A stretch of 64,000 bases of DNA, taken from positions 244,716 through 308,715 of the forward strand of contig JALJCQ010000039.1 of the NCBI GenBank assembly GCA_023091665.1, read 5' to 3'. Position numbers and translations under genes: made by a program. Positions 1-9,756 of this stretch are shown piece after piece. A model generated the notes under the pieces. It was not told the DNA's origin. It saw only the letters and a list, made by a program, of their open reading frames with translations, and ran no database searches. Position 1 is the first letter of the stretch. Every line of letters starts with the position of its first letter. Source of the stretch: Pythium myriotylum (Eukaryota > Oomycota > Peronosporomycetes > Pythiales > Pythiaceae).

Positions 1-2
1 CG

Positions 3-611
3 CACACAGCAGCAGCTCTCGACATCCTCAGACATCCGCAGTGGAGACAAGACGAGTCTTTACCTGACCTTGCATTGGTACCAGGAGACACGCGCTACCT
101 TCTTTTCTTCGACGGCGGCTCACGCGGAAACCCTGGGCCTGGGGGCTCCGGAGCAGTAATTGCACGCATTACCGATGAAGCTACCCACGCAACGGTTGTG
201 TACTCAGCAGCAATGTCCCACGCCGCGCAGACGACCACAAATAACCAAGCAGAGTACAGGGGCCTCGTCACCGGCTTGACCGCAGCCACCCAGTTTCAAT
301 GGACGCCACTAGAGGTGGTCGGCGATAGTATGCTCATTATCCAGCAAATGAAGAGGTACAAGGCACCCCAGAACCGGAGACTTCAGCGCTCGTATGCAGT
401 CGCTCGACGCTTAGCGGACATCCTCGGCGTCCGCACTTGGAAGCATCATCCGCGAGCAGCCAACCGAATGGCAGACGCAGCGGCCAACCTCGCCATGGAC
501 GAGGAACGTAGCAGTCAAGTTCTTCACCCAACTCACCGACCAGAGCACAAGCAAATTGCTGCGCTACTTAGCAGCGACATTGCGCATTACAGAATAGGAC
601 TTCAATCCTAA
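3..611 (+). CDS. RNase H type 1 domain protein, 5' partial, probably retroelement-derived
   Basis: An RNase HI-like domain, which would cut RNA in RNA-DNA hybrids. Counting from the codon at 75, the motif FDGGSRGNPGPGG gives Asp13, NNQAEYRGL gives Glu60, VVGDSMLIIQQM gives Asp84 and NRMADAAANLAMD gives Asp134. The full DEDD catalytic set is therefore present. The codon at 75 is TTG, and the frame stays open to the window edge, so the true start lies outside the window. Stand-alone domains of this kind are common debris of retrotransposon pol genes. A degenerate relative lies at 34553-34850. It could also be a domesticated RNase H; the sequence alone cannot decide. Confidence 0.75.
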   Translation, partial: HTAAALDILRHPQWRQDESLPDLALVPGDTRYLLFFDGGSRGNPGPGGSGAVIARITDEATHATVVYSAAMSHAAQTTTNNQAEYRGLVTGLTAATQFQWTPLEVVGDSMLIIQQMKRYKAPQNRRLQRSYAVARRLADILGVRTWKHHPRAANRMADAAANLAMDEERSSQVLHPTHRPEHKQIAALLSSDIAHYRIGLQS

Positions 612-675
612 CCAGGCGCTTCACGCCGGCTATAGGTTTCTAGACGAGTAAACCAATAGACCTCACATTGATGGG

Positions 676-1626
676 ATGGTGCATAGCGCTGCTACGGACG
701 ATAACATCTCAGAGTTTGAGAGGGAGGTCGAGCTGTGGAGTGAGTTGTACCACCCGCATGTGTTGCAGCTCTTCGGTCCGTGTCACGTGGGCGAGAAGTT
801 CATCGTGTCCGAGTCAGCAGAGCATGGGCAGCTGGATGAGTACTTGAGAGGCCTTGTGAATCAGCCATCACAGCGTCGGGGCGACGTACAGGCCGAGCGT
901 GCCGAACGACGCAGGCGAGAGGTCCATCGCAAGCGGGAGGCGTGGCGCACACTCCACGAGACTGCCCTGGGACTGCAGTATCTCCATCTTCGCCAAATCG
1001 TCCACTGCGATCTCAAGTGCAACAACATTCTCGTGGGTCGCGACAAGACGGCGAAGCTGAGTGACTATGGACTCAGCCAGAAGCAGCAGGCGCGCGTGCA
1101 AGACAGCTCGGATGATGAGGAGAAAACCGATAGCTCAACGCACCAACACAATCCTTCAAACATCGGAGCGCCACGGTGGAAAGCACCAGAAGTGCTGAAT
1201 GGTGGAAGGCCTACATTCGAGTCTGACGTTTACTCGTTCGGAATGTGTGTCGTCGAAGCATTGACAGGCGAGTATCCGTGGGGAATGGAACGTCGTGATA
1301 ACGACGTTCGACACCACGTACGCGAAGGTGGTAAGCTCTTTGACAAACCACCCGAGTTCACTGATGAGCAGTGGAATCTCGTTCTTGGCGCTTGCTGCCC
1401 CAATCCATACGAGCGCCTCAAGCTGCAGGAGATCATCGATCGACTGAAAGAATTTGCTGAGGGCGTCATCGAGGAGGAGGTCGAGAATGAGGACGAAGTG
1501 GCAGTGTACGAGAATCGAAGTTCTATCGAAGAAGTTGCCAAGACCCACGTGAGTGATAGCGAAGCGATCTCAGCGCCCACCCGACCGCCTGAAATCACCA
1601 ACTCGTCGGATGGCTTGTTTGACTAA
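676..1626 (+). CDS. TKL-like protein kinase, N-lobe truncated
   Basis: A protein kinase C-lobe of 316 residues in this frame. Visible motifs are the helix-C region EFEREVELWSELYHPHV (13-29), the catalytic loop HCDLKCNN (110-117, Asp112), DYGLS in place of DFG (130-134), then APRWKAPEVL and DVYSFGMCVVEALTGEYPWG. The Cys before the catalytic Asp makes it a non-RD kinase, as in many TKL and plant-type kinases. No glycine-rich loop and no VAIK lysine are visible. A stop at 649 closes the frame just upstream of the ATG, so the N-lobe is in a missed upstream exon or is lost. An Arg-rich insert (65-95) precedes helix E. The C-terminus is acidic. A broken copy of its 3' end lies at 13757-14092. Kinase fold is certain; activity is doubtful. 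Confidence 0.75.
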   Translation: MVHSAATDDNISEFEREVELWSELYHPHVLQLFGPCHVGEKFIVSESAEHGQLDEYLRGLVNQPSQRRGDVQAERAERRRREVHRKREAWRTLHETALGLQYLHLRQIVHCDLKCNNILVGRDKTAKLSDYGLSQKQQARVQDSSDDEEKTDSSTHQHNPSNIGAPRWKAPEVLNGGRPTFESDVYSFGMCVVEALTGEYPWGMERRDNDVRHHVREGGKLFDKPPEFTDEQWNLVLGACCPNPYERLKLQEIIDRLKEFAEGVIEEEVENEDEVAVYENRSSIEEVAKTHVSDSEAISAPTRPPEITNSSDGLFD

Positions 1627-2405
1627 GCTCAGAACTATCAACTTTACGTTCGGTGAGCTAGAGCTCGGCGTGGCAGAAATAGTCGACGTCGGCGTCCTTG
1701 GTGAGCAGGATGATCTAGCCGTTGCGCGCAGCCACAAGGAGTGAGAGAGAGCCAAAAACCTTCTTGATTTTCATTCTTAAATGTCTGGATTTGCCGTCGT
1801 TCGATTGGACACCATGGATCGACGAGGCTTTGACTTTGAAGTTGAAGTCTACCAAGAGCATACCTCTACGTTTAAAGAAACGAACAGCTGTGGGCGATAG
1901 GGTTGCACCTTTTTGTGTTTTCTGCTTGAGTGAAAGAGAGCTTCACCTCTAGTGAACTCAGGTCGATTTTGACAGTGGGCGTAATCTTTTTTTGGCATTG
2001 TCGGGAAAGTTCCGATGGCCTTCCGTTGAGCCGGTCTACTCAATCTTGGCTATTCGACCGGACTTCTCGTGTTTGGTTGTGGCCTGTTTTCGTCGAGGCC
2101 CCATGGGTAACCACAAACGAGCGAACTCCCTTGTATCTCTCCAGATACACCTGTATCGACGAGGTATCTTCCGCAGCGTTCACAGCTTCGATGGTTGGAG
2201 CCGGCCCGGTAAATCCAGTGGCCGAAGGTCTCGGTAGGACGCCGAATGGATATCCCCTTGAACGTACCTATTGGCCGTAAAGCTCGGCGCACTGCTCATT
2301 TTGTCGCTTGATCCTCCCAGCTGAGCTCTATGGAAACTGCAGCAATAATCTCTAGATCCCAGTTCTTTTTTGAAGACATGCAATCTCCAGATTCTCGGTC
2401 TTCAT

Positions 2406-2421
2406 ACACTTGTACAAGTGT
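2406..2421. repeat. 16-bp perfect palindrome
   Basis: ACACTTGTACAAGTGT is its own reverse complement. It is the first of three palindromic elements in about 210 bases. Confidence 0.7.
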
Positions 2422-2537
2422 CCAAAGGCTCTTATTCTGATCGAAATCGCGAGGAAATCTCATCTGAGAGCCCAACCTGGGTGTGTGGAACTCATTTGAT
2501 GGTCCAGAGCCGCCGTATTGTGAGTGCCTCACATCAA

Positions 2538-2614
2538 TATATTGTGCACCTTTGGAAGCATCAATCGTGCACAATATAGTTTGAGGGTGAAGCAATATAT
2601 ATATATTGCTTCAC
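2538..2614. repeat. Two adjacent hairpins: 12-bp stem and 28-bp perfect palindrome
   Basis: TATATTGTGCAC (2538-2549) pairs perfectly with GTGCACAATATA (2567-2578) across a 17-nt loop. Eight bases later, 2587-2614 is a perfect 28-nt palindrome: GTGAAGC, an AT-alternating core, then GCTTCAC. The corresponding place beside the second copy of the neighbouring gene (about 16930-16960) lacks the palindrome. Confidence 0.75.
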
Positions 2615-2879
2615 ACTCGAACAATCTTTTCAATAGTGGGAGAAGAGTGGAATTCTGGTGCAACCAATAATTGCAATAGACAATTTTTGCAATACTACAA
2701 TCACAAACTTCATTTGCGGAGTAGAGTGACGCATTCCATCATTGAGACTTGGATCACTTCATTACGAGTAGGTTTTTTGTACCGACCAACGGTCACCCTC
2801 GTTACACAAATGCTGTAATACCGTGATTAAGCGCTCTCGAATCAAGGGGTCCGCCCTCGTGCTCAAGAAAGCCTGTCAT

Positions 2880-4839
2880 CTATTTGCAGAAAGTCGGAGA
2901 CGCCGCGTTGGCAAGACGGTAGTTCAGCAGTACGCTGTACCGTGGAGTCCACCACTGTGCGAGCGCGAGTTTCTCGTGCGTCCGCAGATTCTCAAGTGGC
3001 TCGAAGTACGGTTTGATGTGAGCAGCATCGATGTCGATCGAAACATGAAGGCCTCTCGCATCGGTGATGATTACCCAGCGCCACCGATACGCCATCTCCG
3101 TACGTTCGTGAGGCCACGCAAAGCACGTCACTTCAGCTCTCGCCGTGGACTCGGACGTCGACGTGCTCCCGATGTAATCACCGATCGAGTGGGAGCTCGA
3201 AACAAACGACCCAAGCGAGGAATCGCCGTTCGGAAGGGACGCGAATTGTCGCTGGTTCGCATCCAAGATCAAGTCCACCCCCGTAGAGAACTCGGTTCCA
3301 ATCCTCGGGGAAGCAGACACCACGCGCAGACGCTGCGGCTGGAGGTTTACTCGGATGGCGCTGAGCTGGTCGACAAACCTTAGAAAGAGACCGGTGGTCA
3401 CAGCGTCGACAAGACTGATGCGTGTGCCTCGAACCAAAACTTGGACGTCTTGTGATCGACACACCCAAATCGAGTTTTCCGATGCGCTGTGGCGGAGCAC
3501 GGGCAAATGGCGGCGGACGCGATGCCTGTCAATTGCACTTTGCTGAACTCGGGCGATAAAATTTAGCCAGTCGAACGCGTGGGGATATTCTCTCCGTTGC
3601 CCTACCGATTCCTCTCGGCTGAGAGCCCCAATCAGCTCGCCCCACGTCCACTGGAATTGGGCCAAAAACGCTGATATCATCGCAGAGAGCTTGTCCATCC
3701 ACTTTTCGTACAGCTGCTTCATTGCTTGGATGTCTAGCATCACATCAACGGCTCGTGCCACGTAGATCGCGATCTCGGCTAAGATACTTCGGTCAGTCCG
3801 CAGCCAACAGGCGAGAAGCACGCCCATTCCGACGCCGTCCACAAGCTGACGGTCATTGCAGATCGTGCTATATGGAATGCGATCGAGTACGCTCCTGATG
3901 CGCGAAGACTCCCATGTGAACAATTGCGCCGCCAGACGCGTGGCTGGAAGCGTGTCAATGACTTGGAGTACGACCGCGAGGGTCTCATTAAACGGCCTCG
4001 CATCGGTTTGGCTTGAAGTGTCAGATAGGCGTTGTCTGTCTTCCCCCCTTCCTAGCACTGTTTCGCCTGGGTGTAGACTGTTTGGCTTTGTCTTCGCTGA
4101 GGGCTTTGGTCGGACAAGTTGTCTTTCGACCTCGCGCGCGAGCAGTTGAGTCAACATCTTTTCCTGTAATTCCATCATATCGATTCGTGTCTCCCGACGG
4201 AAAGACGCTAATGTGAACTTGGAAGACTGGATCGTTGCGACGATGCGGAAGCTCGTCTTGCCGCCTTGCTCGAAAGGAGTGACCACCACTACCTCTAGTA
4301 CGTGTCTGGTCAGGCGATGCGCCATCGTCTTGCCGCTGTCCCAGGCGTAGAGCCACCGTCCCGTCGCGTTGACCACGTACACTGCACTACCGCGTGCAGG
4401 GTCCGAACTCAAGACCTGAGACGAAACCCATTCGGCTGTTGTGTTCGTATCTGATTGCAGTGATGACAATATCATGTCCGTTGGTATGATCTGATCTACG
4501 CGCAAGGGTTCGGTAAGCGCCGGTCGAAAGCGAGCAAAGACCTGTATCGGAAGCTTTGTCTCTGCTGTGGGTCGCGTCATGACCGAGAGCATGACTGACG
4601 AGCCACAATAGCTTCGCGTCTTGTGTCCCGAACAACAGTGCGGGAAGCAGCGCACTATCTAAACGGCATGACCAAGATGATCAGTCCAAGCATCAAGAAG
4701 CCAGAAATATGACGAAATGCACCTTGGTGCGGTTCATTCGGTTTGTTCGCTTGTACGCCGATTTGAAGAGCGACTCGTGGGTGCATGACGAAGGCGCCGT
4801 GAAGGCACACGAAATGGGACTGAAATCCGTGGACCCCAT
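2880..4839 (-). CDS. Unrecognised two-exon protein, copy 1
   Basis: I do not recognise the family. The model is complement(2880..4658, 4723..4839): exon 1 of 117 nt, a 64-nt GT-AG intron (4659..4722, phase 0), then a 1,779-nt exon 2, giving 631 residues. The second copy gives the same length with a 66-nt intron. Length changes fall only in the intron and frames are kept on both sides, so the intron is well supported. An in-frame ATG at 4953 would add 38 residues. The protein has no clear signal peptide or membrane segment in exon 2. It has a motif VFARFRPALTEP near the start of exon 2, a predicted helical middle (RAVDVMLDIQAMKQLYEKW) and a C-terminal half ending ANAASPTFCK. VFARFRP faintly recalls a kinesin N-terminus, but no P-loop follows. 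Confidence 0.65.
4659..4722 (-). other. Intron of the unknown gene, copy 1
   Basis: On the minus strand, AAG then GTGCATTTC begins it and CCGTTTAG ends it before ATAGTGCGC. It is 64 nt against 66 nt in copy 2. The 2-nt difference would break the frame if this were coding. Confidence 0.8.
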
Positions 4840-5385
4840 CGTGGAGTTGTCGTCCGAAACGAAGATGACAGTCAGCTGGGTGCCTCCCAGCTCGATTTGA
4901 AGTGACAAGGGTGGAAGAGTCGGCTGCGCGGCTCGTGAAGATGGCGCAGCCATCAGCCACCCAGAGTTTCCTGCTCAACCCAGCGACGCCCAATACTGCT
5001 GGCCGACCGGTACTCGGGTGACAAGGTGTGTGATTGTGAGCTTCAGCACATCACTAGCCCAAAACTGACCAAGAACGAGGCTTTGCCCTTTCTGGGAGTG
5101 TGAGCGAAATAGTCTGCGGACAAATGATGATGCTTCGAACGAGGAAGCCATCACCCACCAATAGCATGACCGATTGAGCAACGCACGCCCAGACGGGAAC
5201 AGACGGGGGCGCTCCGCATGTTTGCTTCCCGAGCCTTTCGCGTTGCCCTCATTGAGAACGAGCGCGTCTCCCAAGACATCGGAGCGTGGTTCGTCTTTGC
5301 GCGCTTCCACATTTGGCTTTGTTCCATCCAAAGCGAGTAGAGATCGAACGCAATCTCTCGCAAACAAAGCGATTCGCTGATTACG

Positions 5386-5902
5386 AGATAGAAAAGTGCT
5401 TTCGCTGCTTCGCTGGCACCCATCGACGTGGACTGAATGGAAAGCCAGGGAGGAGATGACAAAGAGAGGACCCCCTTCTCGTTTTCGAGTTTGTTTTACT
5501 GGTATCTAAAAAAACCTAATTTTGTGTAGATCGTCTCGTTTTGGTTGTCGAATTCTCATTAATCACGAACCGGATGCAAACCACATGCCCTGAGAGAAAT
5601 AGCTCATCGAAATCATTCGAGAGGCACTTCAAGGATCTAGCGCCAGTTGCGCCCACTAACTACGCGGAGGGCCTATCTCTACTCGGCGAGTTCAATCCAC
5701 GTACGTCAACAATGGCCCTTAGCTAGCGGTTGCCGCAGAATCTTGGGGAGAAGGCCCGGGATGTAGTCTCCGCGAGGACTCCCTCGAGCTCATGTAAAGA
5801 ACTCCCTCGAGCTTAGGCCAAAAGCTCGAGAAAACTCTCCGACGCCCATTCCAGCTTTCTCCGACTTGTGCACATCCAACAAAGAAGCCGCCCCGTCGTA
5901 TA
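5386..5902. other. Intergenic region upstream of the GMC oxidoreductase
   Basis: No gene seen. ACTCCCTCGAGCT occurs twice near 5778-5815, with several CTCGAG palindromes. A candidate core promoter lies at 5844-5859. Confidence 0.45.
5844..5859 (+). promoter_or_regulatory. Candidate oomycete core promoter (Inr + FPR-like) for the GMC gene
   Basis: GCCCATTCCAGCTTTC resembles the oomycete consensus GCTCATTYYNCAWTTT at most positions. It sits about 45 bases before the ATG at 5903, the usual distance. Confidence 0.4.
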
Positions 5903-7582
5903 ATGAAGGTTTTCAGGTCCTCGCTAATCGTCTCAGCACTCTCTGCGTGCTTCTACTCGGTAGCTCAAGCTCAGGAGGCGTATGACGTTGTGATTATCGG
6001 TAGCGGCCCAGGTGGACTCGTCGCCGCCGAGTTCTTGTCGCGAGATCCTTCCGTCTCCGTGATAATTCTTGAGGCTGGACTTCCATCTCTGCAAGCCACT
6101 GGGGGCACGGATGGTCCGAAGTACGCCAAGAGGGACGGACTCACCCAGTTTGACATCCCTGGCGAATTTGACTTGGCCACCTACAACCCAGACAACGAAA
6201 AGTACCGTGTCAACTGGGTTGATGGTCCTTACATGTGGCTCGGCAGTCTAGTCGGCGGCTGCTCGTCGATCAATGCAGCGCTCTACTTCCGTCCAGCCGA
6301 TGACTACATCACAAGCTCCAATTGGCCGTTTCCAGCGGAACGAGTGCAAGATCTCATGACTGAGAACGCCAAGCTCCACGGCGTCACGGACAGGCCATCA
6401 CCCGACGGCAAGTACTACAACCAGGAGGCGTACGAGATCGTAACGAGCGCCTTTGGGAAGATCGGTTATGCTGAGAAGAAGCTCAACGATCCTGACGCGC
6501 GAAACGCACGCGACAAGAGCTATGGCCACGCGATCCACACGTACAAGAACGGCTTGCGCGACTCACCAGCGAAAGCGTTCTGGAACGAAATGAAGACCCG
6601 GCTCAACATCAAGCTCGTCACGTCAGCTACTGTCAACTATGTCAGGCAGGCCAAGGGCAAAGCCACTGCTGTGGTGTACAACAACGACGTCGAGGTGCCG
6701 CTGACGACGCGGGGGGCCGTGGTCATGGCTGCCGGTGCGTTGGGTACGCCGCAAGTGCTGATTCAGAGCGGGATCGGCCCCAAGGATCAGCTCGAGCTAT
6801 TGCAGTCCTGGGGCAATTTCACTGGCGTTACGGCCAGCGCGAATGGCGGGTGGGTGGTCAATGAGAACGTGGGCAAGAGTTTGTTCGACACAAACGTTGT
6901 TTTCGCGTCGTTCTCGCACCCAAAGATGAAATCGTTTCAGTACAAGAACCGGCCGCCTTCTGCAATCAATCAGTTTGTCAACATGAGCTACAGTGGCCCA
7001 TGGGCGAGCTCGGGGCCCGTCCTGATTGGCTTTGAGAACTACGAGGTCGCTGGCCGACAGTACGAGTTCCAGACCACGGTGCTGACGGCTGGTTTCGGTG
7101 AATTTTACCAAAAAAAAGACTCGTTCACGACTTCGCTCTACGTAAACAACCCTGAAGGCCGAGACTCGGCGTACTACAGCACGGAGGGCAAGTGGAGCGC
7201 GTTCACCCAGGACACGGCATACCTGGGCACGAGTCGGGATCTCCAGGCCATGCAGAGCTACGCCACCAAGGTCGTGGACGCGCTCACTGCCGACGGCGCG
7301 ACTTTCCTCTCGGCGAAGAAGAACCAGAGCACCGCCGACTGGGTCACTGAGAGTTACAAGGGCTACATCACGCACCACTTTGGCGGCAGTTGCTACGCGT
7401 CGGGAGATGCATCTGATAGCAAGCGTTGTGCTGATGCCAATCTCCGCGTCGTCGGGACGAGCAACGTATTTGCGGGCGACGCCTCGGCAATGAAGGAAGG
7501 CTCGATGAATCCATATGGATTCGTCATGTACATCGGCCGTGAAGCCGCTGAGCAGGTTCAGAGCTTCCTCGGCGTCGCGTAG
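5903..7582 (+). CDS. Secreted GMC-family oxidoreductase
   Basis: A FAD-dependent glucose-methanol-choline family oxidoreductase of 559 residues, intronless. An N-terminal signal peptide (about residues 1-23, ending near AQAQ) sends it to the secretory pathway. The FAD-binding dinucleotide motif GSGPGG is at 33-38 after YDVVII, followed by the acidic end of the Rossmann strand (VSVIILEAG). The GMC N-terminal signature region reads LGSLVGGCSSINAALYFRP. The C-terminal catalytic region has His491/His492 (ITHHFGGSC) and Asn536 (SMNPYGF), the positions that usually take the substrate hydroxyl proton. It resembles the flavin domain of cellobiose dehydrogenase-type enzymes, but no haem domain is present. 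Likely an extracellular sugar or alcohol oxidase or dehydrogenase; the substrate is not predictable. The start ATG is the first in frame and follows a promoter-like motif. Confidence 0.88.
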   Translation: MKVFRSSLIVSALSACFYSVAQAQEAYDVVIIGSGPGGLVAAEFLSRDPSVSVIILEAGLPSLQATGGTDGPKYAKRDGLTQFDIPGEFDLATYNPDNEKYRVNWVDGPYMWLGSLVGGCSSINAALYFRPADDYITSSNWPFPAERVQDLMTENAKLHGVTDRPSPDGKYYNQEAYEIVTSAFGKIGYAEKKLNDPDARNARDKSYGHAIHTYKNGLRDSPAKAFWNEMKTRLNIKLVTSATVNYVRQAKGKATAVVYNNDVEVPLTTRGAVVMAAGALGTPQVLIQSGIGPKDQLELLQSWGNFTGVTASANGGWVVNENVGKSLFDTNVVFASFSHPKMKSFQYKNRPPSAINQFVNMSYSGPWASSGPVLIGFENYEVAGRQYEFQTTVLTAGFGEFYQKKDSFTTSLYVNNPEGRDSAYYSTEGKWSAFTQDTAYLGTSRDLQAMQSYATKVVDALTADGATFLSAKKNQSTADWVTESYKGYITHHFGGSCYASGDASDSKRCADANLRVVGTSNVFAGDASAMKEGSMNPYGFVMYIGREAAEQVQSFLGVA

Positions 7583-8096
7583 AACGACAAATTCGTTCTT
7601 TCTTGACGCGACATAAACAGAACCGTCGACACAACTGGAAACTGAAGATAGGACGTAATATGCAAGCGTGGGATTTCTCTGAAAGAACTATTAATAAAGG
7701 TCCTACCTTAGAATTTCCCGGCAGAAAACATCCATGCGGCGAGTACTCTGTTCGTATAGAGAGATCAGAACCAAAAAGATGGTCGCGCAATGAGGGGCTT
7801 CCCTCGAATATGAGGCATGGCTCAAGTGTGGGGCGAGTCACGCCCTCCACGAGGTCACCGTGGTACTGCAGTATCTGCAGTCGTGTGCTGGGGCTACTCG
7901 AAACCATTCCATGACGCCACTTCATCGAGACTCCCAAAAATGTAGCCAAGCTGCACTACGGGCTTTCGACCAGGATGGCAACAAGCGACCGACGCCCACA
8001 CAAGCAAACTGGCGAGAAACAGAAACAAAAAAAAACCGAATAGGTGCATTGATAGGAGTCGAAAACAACAAAGGAACGCGTCTCGCCAGCCAGTCA
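7583..8096. other. Intergenic region between the GMC gene and LicD-A
   Basis: No gene seen. The part next to LicD-A (about 7980-8096) recurs, inverted, after the LicD pseudogene (13431-13550) and after the LicD tail fragment (about 17124-17230). It travelled with the LicD 3' end. Confidence 0.55.
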
Positions 8097-9140
8097 CTAG
8101 TCTTGTAGCCGTCGCCGGGGCTTGGGCTGCATGTAGTTGTCGCCGTACTCGTGAACGAGAAAGTCGATCGGGTCGGCCACTGTGTCGAAGACCATGCCGT
8201 TGATGGTCACGTGCGTGTAGGGCTCAAACTTGTCGCGTGGGATGCGGCGGTCGTGCTCCATCTTCTCGACGAACCACCGGTCGCGGCGTTCGGGGCTCAT
8301 GGCGTAGAGGTCGACGTAGGGCACTTTGTGTTTCTTGGCGGTGGTCATGTTGGCGTCGTAGAGCACGGGTGCGAGCGGGTGGATCGGCGAGATGCACACG
8401 CGCCAGACGCCCTGGTAGAACATGTGGTACCCGAGTGAGCGCAGCGCCTCGCGCAGCGTGGCGAGCGAGAGCCCGTTGTGGCAGACGTAGCCGACGTCAG
8501 CGTCCTCGGTGAACGGAATGGTCGAGCCGTTGCGTACAGCGCCGAGCAGCGTGCCGAAGAGCACGGCTGGGCGCCCGCCCACGCGCTGGAGCTCGCTGTA
8601 GACGTCGACCAGCAGCATGTGGAGCGCGCTGCCGAAGCACGGCTTGTCGCTCGTGGGCGAGAGCAGGTCGGCACGGTCGGCGCGCGCGCAGTGGGCGTCG
8701 TCCTTGCGGCCCGTGATGGGCAGGCAGTAGTCCCAGCCCGTGTAGGCGCCGCGGAACTCGTTGCAGAGCACGGCGTGGTCGCCGCGGAAGACCGGCGGCG
8801 GCGGCAGCGACTCGCGTTGCGCGCGTCGCAGACGATCGTAAAAGGCGTGGTGGCTCGGGTACGCGACGGTCGCGGCGTCGATCGTGCGCGGCACGCAGGC
8901 GTCCTGGTCGAGGTCTCGCTGCGTTCGCAGCTGCGTCGAGGCGTTGGCGACGTGGAGCCGCAGCGGCTGCAGCACGCGCACGCGGTCGTCGGCCCAGAGC
9001 GCGAGCTGGCAGTGGGCCTGCTGCAGCAGACTGAACTCGGTGCGCAGGCTCGCGAGCGACCACCAGAGCAGCGCGACGGCGCACACGAGACAGGCCAGGC
9101 GGCGTCGCGAGGCTGGCGAGTGCTTGGCGAGCGAGGTCAT
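8097..9140 (-). CDS. LicD/fukutin-like phosphotransferase, LicD-A
   Basis: LicD-family proteins are nucleotidyltransferase-fold enzymes that transfer phosphocholine or related phospho-groups to glycans. Eukaryotic members (fukutin, FKRP) act in the Golgi. The chosen start is the ATG at 9140, because the codon five triplets upstream is TTG. The 347-residue product has a short basic N-terminus, one membrane anchor (LACLVCAVALLWWSLASL), a stem, then the catalytic domain with YCLPITGRKDDAHC, LFGTLLGAVRNGSTIPFTED followed by ADVGY, and VPYVDLY. The EDAD acidic cluster is the expected metal site. The layout is type II Golgi-like. It is intact, unlike its near-identical partial copy at 12968-13430. 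Upstream of the ATG (about 9265-9365) the plus strand is strongly purine-rich. Confidence 0.82.
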   Translation of the reverse strand: MTSLAKHSPASRRRLACLVCAVALLWWSLASLRTEFSLLQQAHCQLALWADDRVRVLQPLRLHVANASTQLRTQRDLDQDACVPRTIDAATVAYPSHHAFYDRLRRAQRESLPPPPVFRGDHAVLCNEFRGAYTGWDYCLPITGRKDDAHCARADRADLLSPTSDKPCFGSALHMLLVDVYSELQRVGGRPAVLFGTLLGAVRNGSTIPFTEDADVGYVCHNGLSLATLREALRSLGYHMFYQGVWRVCISPIHPLAPVLYDANMTTAKKHKVPYVDLYAMSPERRDRWFVEKMEHDRRIPRDKFEPYTHVTINGMVFDTVADPIDFLVHEYGDNYMQPKPRRRLQD

Positions 9141-9756
9141 GATGCAGCCGAGCAAGGAGTTTAGCGGAGACTGTCAAGTGAGGGGGGACTGAACACCATA
9201 CTCTATAGTCAGCAAGGAGTCCCTCGCGAGAGTGACGTCGACCGACGCGACGAAGGCATGGAGATGCAGAGATGGAGAAGAAGCATGAAGCCACGCGGGA
9301 GGAAGCGGAAGGAAGAAGAAGAAGGAGAAGCGCGACGCTGAGCCGGGCGCGGAGGGGGAGACAGCGGAGACAGCATGCAGGCATGTCCCATGACGCCATG
9401 TCACGGGTGTGATATGGGACAATGGACAATCTGGAATGATACGATCGGATTTGACCTCTATATCGATTTATACAGGTCTAAACGGGTGGTTAAGATAATT
9501 GACTAATGCAGATTTGAAAGGGTTATGCGTTGTGTGAGGGAGGACGAGTGCCGCTTCAAGGATTCGGCCGCCGATCGCCTACCTTCGGAGGACAGTTTGG
9601 TCGTCTGCGTCGGAATTGGTAGCTCCTCTGCGTGGCTTTTCGGCGCTGAGAGACGCGCAGTTCTGGATCTCCAGTGGGAGTATTCTAAGCACAAGTATGT
9701 CTACTTCACGACCAGACCTCAGAAGGGCATCTCGAGTGGATAACAAGGTCCCCGTC
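9141..9756. other. Intergenic region between LicD-A and LicD-B
   Basis: No gene seen. About 9265-9365 is a purine-rich tract (GAAGAAGAAGAAGGAGAAG-like) in the 5' region of LicD-A. Confidence 0.45.

Larger units (their letters stand above)
1627..2617. other. Non-coding stretch after the kinase
   Basis: No supported gene. It is more AT-rich than its neighbours and holds three palindromes or hairpins in its last 210 bases (annotated separately). Its right edge is where homology to the second copy of the unknown gene block begins. Confidence 0.5.
2618..5385. repeat. Inverted segmental duplication, left arm
   Basis: This arm matches 14116-16925 in reverse orientation. It covers the unknown two-exon gene plus its 5' and 3' flanks. 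Homology starts near CGAACAATCTTTTCAATAG at the left edge and fades near 5385. Identity is very high from about 2800 to 3650 and clearly lower from about 3800 to 5385. Confidence 0.85.

Noticed and set aside
4520..4560. Kinesin motor domain suggested by VFARFRP in the unknown gene
   Set aside because: No P-loop (GQTGSGKT), switch I or switch II follows anywhere in the protein.
8478..9429. Overlapping open frames on both strands over LicD-A
   Set aside because: Arg/Ala-rich translations in other frames of a GC-rich gene.
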